DNA of 64,000 nt from Pogonophryne albipinna (lineage: Eukaryota > Chordata > Actinopteri > Perciformes > Artedidraconidae), in NCBI GenBank assembly GCA_028583405.1, contig CM053246.1, forward strand, positions 7,259,459-7,323,458, in the 5' to 3' direction. Shown here in pieces: positions 1 to 10,100 of the stretch. The position numbers and the translations under genes were made by a program. The notes beneath the pieces are model-generated. The model saw only the letters and a program-made list of their open reading frames with translations. It had not been told where the DNA came from and did not search any database. Numbering within the stretch: position 1 is the first letter of the stretch; each line of letters begins with the position of its first letter.

Positions 1-697
1 CACAGTGTCGGCCCTTTTGTCAAGAACTCTGTCAGTTTTTAAGTGACAATAATTAGAAAAGAGAAGACTGATTATAATGAAAGAACTTTCAAAAATGTTC
101 AAACATTTTCTAAATCAGACTTAGAAAATGGATCACCACATTTATTTTTTCCTCACTTGCCTCTGTGAGAAACACAATATATATAATCACATAATAAATC
201 AGGGAACAACAGTCAAGAAAACCCCTTACCATCAAAAAAGTTAGGAATTTAAAGGCTCAGTTCACCCATATCAGAAAAACAGTTTCCTGCTTACTTTAGT
301 TAGCATCTTGCTATGCAGATAGTCCACATCACTGCTGTTTTTACGAAGGAGGATTGCTAAATTCCAAGATTATTGCACAAGATACTGGGAACAAATCCAC
401 CAAAAATGACCAAAAACCGTGGCAAATATCATTGAAAAGACAGTATCTGCATGGCCGGATATCACGAGGGACAGGTCATGAAATACTTTGTGATTTGGGT
501 GAACTGAAAGCCTGAATCAGCTCAAATTCTGCATGTAACATAATGTCCATATTTTACATAGTAATACATGTTGAAACGTTTTCGTATGAGACATGGTCAA
601 GAAAGAGTTTACTGGAATTAACTCAGCTGGTTATCTCTCTTATCATTGATTTAAGGAAGTGACGATGTACCAAACAATATTACAAAAAGTGGACTCC
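1..697. other. 3' flank / likely 3' UTR of the arylsulfatase gene
   Basis: AT-rich sequence downstream (minus-strand sense) of the arylsulfatase stop codon at 698-700. It probably contains the 3' UTR. I see no other coding segment or recognisable repeat in it. Confidence 0.4.
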
Positions 698-1120
698 TCA
701 GATCCGATTGGACATCATCCCGGTGTTCAGTTTCAGAAAGAACGACTGCAGTTTGCACAGCGGGCACTTTGGCTTCTTCCTCTTCTTCTTGTTCTTCTCT
801 TTCTTGTACACGCCGTGATATTTCCCCTCCTCGTCCTCCTCTTCCTCCACCCAGGGAACCCAGGCCCCGCTGTGCCTGCTGGGATTGGCTCGAGGGTCGT
901 CGGGCGGGAAATAAACGGGCACGGCCGTTTGGTTGTGGAAGGCCAGTCGAGCCATGAGCTGCTGCACGATGTCCGGTCTCTGTGCCGCTAAGTCCTGCCG
1001 CTCGCAGGGGTCCGCCGTGATGTTGAAGAGCCACACGTTCTTCGGGGCGGAGGAGGATTTGGGGAGCGGGGAGACGGGACGTTCCAGGTTCCACCAGCGA
1101 CCAGGGAGAGTGGACATAAC
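698..1120 (-). CDS. Arylsulfatase terminal exon
   Basis: The acceptor is ttgctcag followed by GTTATGTCC, joining in phase 0 to the exon ending WVPPQ. It encodes GRWWNLERP, a [16 protein letters not shown] block, the [14 protein letters not shown] block typical of the ARSB/I/J C-terminal domain, an acidic run (EEEEDEE), a Lys-rich stretch, then [10 protein letters not shown] and the end [11 protein letters not shown]. The stop codon is at 698-700. No frame damage is seen. Confidence 0.88.
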   Translation of the reverse strand, partial: VMSTLPGRWWNLERPVSPLPKSSSAPKNVWLFNITADPCERQDLAAQRPDIVQQLMARLAFHNQTAVPVYFPPDDPRANPSRHSGAWVPWVEEEEDEEGKYHGVYKKEKNKKKRKKPKCPLCKLQSFFLKLNTGMMSNRI

Positions 1121-4100
1121 CTGAGCAACAAAATAAAGATTAAAACGTTTAAAGAGGCCCTATAATGCGTTTCTTTGGGGGGGCTTTACCTTCTACTGTA
1201 GTGTGTTATATAGGTTTTAGTGCATGTAAATGGTCTGCAAAGGCTAAAATCCCTGTGTTCCCTCCAGAGGGACGTTCTCTCGTTCTCTCTCTGTTACCGG
1301 CTGTGTGTCTTCGGTTTCTAACTTTCAATGTTACCCTTTTGTAGTACTTCCATAGAAAACCCTTTCTGGCGAGAAGCGAAAGACATGTTGTCTCTCTACA
1401 AAGCCACCAGACTCCATTGACAAAAACAGGGATTTTACGTCGCAGAACACAGACGTTTTTGTTGTACCGCTGCATGATTGTTACGTTTATTTTGTTACAG
1501 GTGAATACAAACATACCCTATTAATACACTAAAGTTGCATAACAACACGAAAAAACTGACATCAGCATCAAATGGGTTCTGCAATGGTACAATTACTGGT
1601 TTTCTGAATTGGGTATGGTGGCTTTTAAGAAAGCAAAGGAAGCTTAGGAAAGGGTCGTATGGCGGTGCAATTATTCAGGATATTGGGTACTTTGACTATA
1701 TTTTAGGTGTGCGTATTTTAGGTGGCTATATAACGATTGGCTGCTGCTTTCATCCACAGCAGGACACCAACATTTATTAAATCAAATGACTATCAATATC
1801 TAATACTGCACTACAACTTTTACTCTTGTATTGTATACAAGTTGTTTTCTGATTTAGCTTAATTTGAATGTAATTAATTGTATAATGTGTCTCTGTTGCA
1901 CAATGGCTTAATGCTTTTAATGTTTTTTTAGTAAAGCACTTTAATTGCCTTGTGATGAAATGTGCTTTATAAATAAACTTGCTTCCCCTAACTCCATGCA
2001 TGTCTGCTTGCAAAGTCAAAGTCAACTTTATTGTCAATCTTTCAGTTTGTGTGTACAGACAGAGAGATCGAAATACCGTTTCCCACTATCCCGAAAACAA
2101 TAACAAATATATATAAAAATATGTATATACCTATCTATGCATTACATAAATGCACACAATGCACAACATCTGTTTTATTTTTCTTATAACTGCCGATTTT
2201 TATTCCATTCCATGTAAATACTGCTATATTTTACTATATTTGTAGCCTAATTATTTTTTATATTTTTCTAGTTCTCTACCTGTGTTTTTAATTTTACTTT
2301 TATGTATGCACCACGACACCAAGTCAAATTCCTCGTACGTGTAAACCTACCTGGTAATAAACCTGTTTCTGATTCTGATATACACACAATCAAAAGACAC
2401 ATTTATACATATGGGGTCTCAGTGTGATGCAGTACCTGTGGCGGGACCCAGTCTCCGTGGCCTGGGTCACCTGTCAGCAGCTTCCAGTCTCCCACTCTGA
2501 TGGCAGCCTGGACCGAAGCGTCCCACACTGACGGGAAACTAAACCGGGGCGTCGGATGGGATTTAGGCTGCGGTGCTCCTGCCTGAGACATGTTCTGGTA
2601 CTGGGAGGACGTCCTCCTCGACTGGAAATGTAATGTGTGCTCCGTCTTGGATTTACGTTGAGGTGGTCTTGAGTGTGAAAAGTTCTGCGATGTGTTTCTC
2701 CTGGATTTTCGCTTCAAGCGTGGCTGGATCTGAGGCTGAGATTTAGGGCGAGATGTTCCCGAACCCGATGGATTGTATGTCGGCAGTCTCGGGGTCAGGG
2801 GGTAAACTTTTGTCCTGGATGTGGGTTTTGATTTTAGAACGGGCTTAAGCTTCGGTTTGGGAACAGGCTTAAGCTTTTGTTTGATAACTTCCTTTTTTGC
2901 TATTTTAGGAACGGGCTTAAGCTTTGTTTTGGGAGAGGGCTTGAGCTTTGTTTGGGAGAGGGCTTGAGCTTTGTTTTGGGAGAGGGCTTGAGCTTTGTTT
3001 TTGGAGAGGGCTTAAGCTTTGTTTTGGGAGAGGCTTAAGCTTTGTTTTGGGAGAGGCCTTGGATTTAAGTGTGGGTGCAGGTTTAGCAGCAGGATGGGGT
3101 TTCTTCACCCTAAAAAGCTGAGTTCTGCTTCGGTTTCTGCCTCAGGATTCTTCTTCTTCTTCTTCTTCAGCTTCTTTGTGCCTTTCGATTTGCTTTGCTG
3201 ACAAATAAAAAAAAACACAAGTTTGAGGAATGAGGAAAATTAAGTTCACTTTTGACTGGTTTTGCTGATGCCATCCCCCAGCAGATAAACATTACATTTA
3301 TACCTTCTTTAAATGCATAATTCCTGTAAGCAAGGGTGTAAAATTTGGTTTGAGAAGTGAAAACATTTAATGTTGAAACATTTTCTCGATTCAATTCCAT
3401 TTCCTGTCTTTCTACAAATATATTAGGGACTACGGTGTTAGTAAGATCCAAGGAAAAGGTGTAGTGTAGTGTAAGATGTATTTCTTTGAGGGAGATGTAT
3501 GGATGGATACAGCTCTCAACCACTCATATGAAAGAGAGCTGTATATATTCAATAAGTCAAAAACCATTAGAATATGCTCACAACCAATAACACAATATTT
3601 GATAAACCTTTCTTTATCTTACCTACAGTAGTCTGCATATTTTCTTTTTATTCATGCATATTTTACTAATCACTCCCCTTTTTTACTGACCTATATTGGA
3701 ATGATTTCTTAACTTATTTTTTACAACTATATTAAATAGATGGAAATATTTGTTTACAAAGATGACCAAACCGTTTGAGACCCACTGAGATAACTTAGAC
3801 TAAAGTTTACAATCGAATCACTCAGAGAGTCCTTTACCTCTCCCTATTGCTGAAACAGCTTCTAATCTCCGTTAGCTCCGAGCTAGCACCAGATGCTAAC
3901 AACAACCCCGTAACTGGTGCGCTGTCTCTCTCTCTCTCTCTCTCTGTCGCTCGCACACTCACAACAAAATGTGCTCGTGCAACACACACAGAGACGCTGT
4001 GTTCTCCTCCGTGACGATGACCGCTTGCGTAAATATAAAAAAATAAAACACATTCGAAAAGTGGGTGGGGGACACAAGCGGGATTTGAAAAAGTGGGGGG

Positions 4101-7100
4101 ACAGTCCCCAGTGGAAATTACGCCCATGTCTGTAAGAGATTCTCCTGTTTTTTCCTGCCTACTTCTCTTCTCAGCTTCTTCCTATCCATTTTTAACTTCC
4201 CTCTGTGCAAATCTGAATTTAGAATTCTTCTATGAATCCGTTTTTTTTGCATGTGTTGGCTACGAACTAGGAGTCTTTAACAGCTGCTTTAAAGTATGAG
4301 CATGCTAACATCTACCAATTATCCGTAGACACAAATATATGATGATATCCATATTGGAGAAATTGCTAGATGGGAATGAAATACGAACATATAAGGTTCG
4401 ACCAAAGTGGGAAAACAGAATATATTAAATATATATATATATATCAGTTATATCCATGATAAGTGATTAAACTCCATCATAACAGAGAATTAAGAAATTC
4501 ACTCATAAATATACTGTATTTCTTAGTGACATTAAAACTGTAGAACCAAATGAAGCCATTGAACTGCACGGATTATGACTCGCCAAAGTCTTTCCACTAA
4601 AAATGATGACAATTGTTACCATAAGCGTTCATGGATTCAAATTTGACAGCCACATTTGTGCAGATTTCTCACAAATGAATTTCATTTATGAACCGTAACC
4701 TGAGTAAAGACTTTGATACTTAACGGCAAATTATCCTTTGAATGCATCCTTATTTGACGTTTATATAATTTTGACGTTAAATGTACCCTTAGCTCTCTCC
4801 GTGCTGACGTCCCACTTCATGGTTTGCGGCGGGGGTTTGTGCAGAGGGTTGATGTTGTGAAGGATCTCCTGACGGGGCGACTCCTTCCCCTCGCTGATGG
4901 TGGGCCAGACATCGAATCCATCCAGACCCTGACTCTGAGAGGGTGACACATATTCAATTCAATTATGTATAAACACTTAGAAAAACAAGTACAATCATAG
5001 GACATCATTGAGATATGTGAAATGGGACACCCAATCAAGCAAGCAATCTGAAGCTGGAGAATAGGGACACTAAACAAAGTATTTAATATGTATTGCTCAC
5101 ACATCTAGAAATGGAGAGTTCATGTGTTAAAAGGAGGAAATGTACAAACTAAAAAACACCAAAAAGTAACCAAATACCTTTAAAACGAAACGCATTTAAC
5201 CCTAACTGCTTTATGGTCCCAAAACATTTGTTTCATTGGTCTAGAAAAGGGGTTAAAATAGTTATATAATAATCACTAACAAATCAAATGCATTTCAGAG
5301 CAAAATTCACTTATATAAAGTAATATAAACAACATCTTGTTGTTAATGAGAGGTCAAGCAATCCATACTGCATGACAGAAAAACATAAACATTTACCACA
5401 CAGGCATACATAATAATACATTCCCTCAGTTAATAGAGTTACAAAATGTTCTGCACAAGTCAAACGCTGGCTTAATGTAGCCAAGATAGCCTTATTTATG
5501 TGCTTTGGCAATGAATACACACGTGCATATTATGCCAAAAAACTCTTTGGGAGCTGGACACAGACGGGCCAATAAAAGTGATTTATGTCTGAGCTGAACC
5601 TCAAAGCGTCTATGAGGCACGTTGTTTATAAATAGTGCACTTATATATGTCAAAAGCACACTTATCTACATGATAGTACAAAATGATAGTTTTACAGTAG
5701 CGATGTGAAATTCAGAGGCTGTAATGAAGATTAACGTGGATTTAGCTCCACATTTAGCTTGCATGTGAAATCAGTGGTAGAGTAGAGAACACCGAAACTA
5801 AATACAGAATCAGCAGCTTTAGTGGCCGCGGGGAGAAAAAAACAACTGTAAATCTGCTCTGTTTTACAGCACAATAAAGTCAGTATTGTACTCAGTGGGA
5901 GTGTGTGCTTTCTGCCCGGTAACTTTACCCTTTAATATTCTGAAAAATAAGATAGGCCAGGCTAAAATAGCATCAAGGACAATAGGCGCTTTCACACCGG
6001 AGTGCTTGTCCCCGTACTTTTCCTGTTTAGTTCCGATAGTTCCTGGAATTTTGCGTTCACACCAAAAAGAAAACTTAGTTCAGAGAACTTTTACCCCCCT
6101 TTTTAGTGCCTGCTAGAGAGGCAAAGTCCCGCTCATCTACCTCCGACCCATGGGACCTTATTTCGGAAAAATTATGTATTGAAGTCAATGGGGAGAGAAA
6201 ACGTATCTTTCGATCCCGTTTGAATTGTGCCATGAATTACACATCTGATGTTTGTCAATCTTAAAAAATTATTTCCATGTCAAAAAAGTCACAGTTTGTC
6301 GTAAAACTGTTGAAATATAAGACTATGAACAATACGCAACTAGAAAGACTACAAATCCCAGAGTCGCGTAAGTGATGTCATAATTGTTTTCCTCCACTAA
6401 ATATAAGAGACAGCTAAGGTAACTTTAACAAGATGCCTGTGTGCTTAGTACCAGGTTGTTATCATACCAGCAATGAGTCTTGCTCGTTCTTTCGCTTCCC
6501 GTCTGATGAAAGGACCAGGAGTGGCTGGATCAAGTTAGCTACCTAGCTAGTAGCAAGCACGTTAGTTAGCATTACAGCCTTTAGCCTTGTCATTTTTATT
6601 AGCCTTAATATGAAGTAACATTAAGTAACCCAAAATGTGAAACAGTAAGAGTAGTAGTCATATTTCGACAACCCTTTGAAGAGTACTGTCACACCGGTGT
6701 GATCATTCTATAATACACCTTTAAGCCCGGATGCCCCCGGTGGAGAAATGCTAACGCTAACGCTACATTAGCATCTGCAATCTTTTCTACTTCACGCTAT
6801 CTGCACAAATGGTTAACATTGAAAATTAAAAAGATCAGGAAGTTCAGGGAGAATCGAAGGAAGGCAGGCAGGCAGCTTTGCATGACATTCTTCTGGACGT
6901 GTTTCATTGTGGTGATAGTGAGGGTAGTCAATCGTTTTATTGGCAAGACAGTAGTGACGGCCATCTTGGTGACGTGTGTTGTTGTGCGAGACCAGAGATG
7001 TAGTTCATTGAGCGTTTCACACAAAAAAAGTGTTACTTCACAGTTTTTTACGACACATTTTTATTTTTTTATTTGCAAAATTATCTTTTAAATTGACAAA

Positions 7101-10100
7101 CATCATATGTGTAATTCGTGGCACAATTCAAACGGGATCGAAAGATAATCTTTCTCTCTCCATTGACTTCAATACATAATTTTTCCGAAATAAGGTCCCA
7201 TGGAGGTCCACCGGAAGGGGAGGGACTTCGCCACTCTATCCTGGGGAGAAAAAAGTTCCAATTTCTGATTGGCTGGGCGAATTGCAAACCACGCCCCGTA
7301 AAACTCTGAAAAGTTTTTGTGAAACCGCCATTTTATTTCCTCGCATTAGCAATATTAGCATTAGCCCAGCGCACCAACAGAGAGAGACTAACTTATGGCA
7401 ACAAAAAAAATAGAGATGAGGAGGTGTCGGCGTTCTGGCGATTTACTCGGAAGGCTTCAGTAGAAGCTGCTGGGAGTCCCAGCAGCTTCTACTGAAGCCA
7501 GTCCCCAACTCCGGGGACATCCGGCCAGGGACTCCGGGTGGCAGTATACGCCGTGAAGTGGTTTGCGGCCTGCCAGTAAACCCAAAGCAGAAGAAGAAGA
7601 AGTGACGTCAGCGGCTTCATTTGCTTAATCTTCCCTCAGGGAACTTATTCCGGTGTGAACGCGATCAGCTCTTTAGTTCCATGGGGGTATTAAGTGCTGG
7701 GAACTAAGTACGGCAAAGTACTTGGTGTGAAAGCGGCTAATAAATACAAGTTACATGCGACAAAGTACAAAGCTAAAGACTTATTTTAAAGTGCTAAAAA
7801 GTATAGGAAATAGTCAGTTGTACTTACATCCTGGTTTTCCACTGACCACTTATACAAGTACAATCAAAACACATAAGCAGAGGTGGGAGAAGTACTCAGA
7901 TCTTGTACTTGAGTAAAAGTAGAAGTACCAGAGTGTAGGAATACTCTGTTACAGTAAAAGTCCTGCATACAAAATGTTACTAAAGTTAAAGTACAAAAGT
8001 ATTAGCATCAAAATATACTTAAAATACCAAAAAGTAAAGTAGTCATTGTGCAGATTGGTGCATTTCAGAATAATATATATGATATGTTTTATAATGATTG
8101 ATCATGAAAGTGTTCTCAAAGCTGGTAAAGGTGCAGCTAGTTGTAATGACTTTGTAGACTGCAGGGTGGCTTGTGGATTTACTCCAGGTGGAACTAAAGT
8201 CTGATTTAACACTTGATTATATTTCACGTCATTCATCCAAATCTATAAAGTAACTAAAGGTATACGACTTAAATGTAGTGGAGTAAAAGTACACCATTTA
8301 CCTCTGAATTGTAGAGGGGTAGAAGTACAAAGTAACCTAAAATGGAAATATTAAAGTGAAGTACAAGAACCTCGATATTGTACTTAAGCTACAGTACTTG
8401 AGTACATTTACTTAGAAACCTTACACCACTGGACATGAGCTATCCGAAGCTTTAGACCAGGGGTGTCCAAACTTTTTTCACTGAGGGCCACATCCAGGAA
8501 AAGATATGAAGGGCTGGGCCGCTCACTAGAGGTGAGGTGTATCGCGTTATCAGTTCAGTTATAAGTTAGCAAAATCAATCAAATGTAGGTACAGTAAATA
8601 ATGCTTTATACTTGAAAATGAAACTGCCTATCACAGCTTTCCATAGGGTTTCATTTATTGTGTTAGCAGCTCATTCCCTAAAACAGAAAGAGGAAATATG
8701 AAGGGTGTATTTCAAGCTTGTTATGTTATTAAGTCATTGGACTTTTATCAACTAAGATTTGTTTGAGAATGTTTCCAAACTTTAAATGTATTTGAAAAGT
8801 GGGCCTTTTAACACATGAATACTACTGTGTAATATATGTTTACATATATATTTAAGAAATACAATATATGACAAGCACAAGTTTAATTTTGTGGGCCATA
8901 TTTCATTATACTTTTGGAATTAGCTGAGGGCCGATTCAAAATGGGCCCCGGGCCGCATTTGGCCACCCGGGCCGTAGTTTGGACACCCCTGCTTTAGACA
9001 AACCCAGACAGCCAGAAAACTGTTGAAATACCAACAAATTCACAAAATACATTTTAATAAAGTGCAGAGTGCCACTGACCTGGCTGATGTTCCCCCCGGC
9101 GAGGCCCACCAGAGTGGGGAACCAGTCGGTGATGTGCAGCAGAGCTTTGGACACCCGTCTCCTGCGTCTCAACAGCGGGCTGTGGACAAACGCCACTCCA
9201 CGAACTCCCCCTTCCCAATATGTGCCCTAAAAACACTGCCAGGTTATATTCTCATGCAAGTTGTTATGTACATTTGTTAACCCCTCTTTGTTTGACACAG
9301 AAAGGACAAAAAACCAGACTAAACGTCTAAGTTCCCTCATCCAAAAACTGCTGAATTAATTCAATAATGTAACTGTGGCAGTTCTTAGATCTTTTTCTAA
9401 AACTGGGGCAGAAAACAAAGGTGCTTCTTGTTACCATAACGACAGGGTCATCAGTAACTCACTTTCAGCTCTACACAACATGTTAGATTTAGCATGTCCT
9501 CAACAACTTGAATAGTTTACATGTAAATAAGCCAGCAAGTCTTCTCAGCGTCAACGTCAAGCAGTAAGACTCCTCTCCTTTGGAATCGTCTTCTATTTTA
9601 GATCCGCGAAGCTATTTCCGTTGACTCCTTTAAAAGCAAACTGAAAACCCATCTCTTCGCATCTGTCTTCCTTGTAAACTATAGCTTCCATCACTTAGTT
9701 TCCATCAACATTACCAGCACTTCAGTCACATGCTTTTATCCCATGGCAATACTTGTGTTGAGGTATAATGTTGTATAATGTTTTTACAATTGTTATGCTA
9801 TGACGTTTGTATTTTGTTTGCTTTGTACAGCTCTTTGAGGCACTCCTTGTGATTTGGGGCTAGAATGTTGATTTGATTTGACTCACGCACAACATACGAG
9901 AAGTCATTTGGTACCTTTCGTCCTCGCAGCGGCCAGTTGCTGCCTCCTGTGAACGGCTGGGCTCCGTTGTCGGTGGAGTAGATGATGACGCTGTTCCTGT
10001 AGTATCCCAACTTCCTCAGGGCGTAGGTGACGTTTCGCACCGCCTCGTCCACCGTGGACACCATGGCGGCAAACTTCCTGCGGGCGACGTTAGCCATGTC

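Larger units (their letters stand above)
5983..7739. mobile_element. DNA transposon with GCTTTCACACC inverted ends (outer element)
   Basis: The left end is TAGGCGCTTTCACACCGG; the right end read backwards is TAGCCGCTTTCACACCAAG. The element also carries mirror-related copies of the GTACTT and TTAGTTCC stretches near both ends. A second inverted-repeat element (6114-7238) is nested inside it. No transposase belonging to the outer element is seen. The superfamily is not settled; PIF/Harbinger-like is one possibility. Confidence 0.65.

Noticed and set aside
1535..1780. 81-codon plus frame between repeats
   Set aside because: Low complexity, no domain, no splice context.
9023..9280. Plus-strand frame over the arylsulfatase exon
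   Set aside because: Antisense shadow of a well-supported sulfatase exon.
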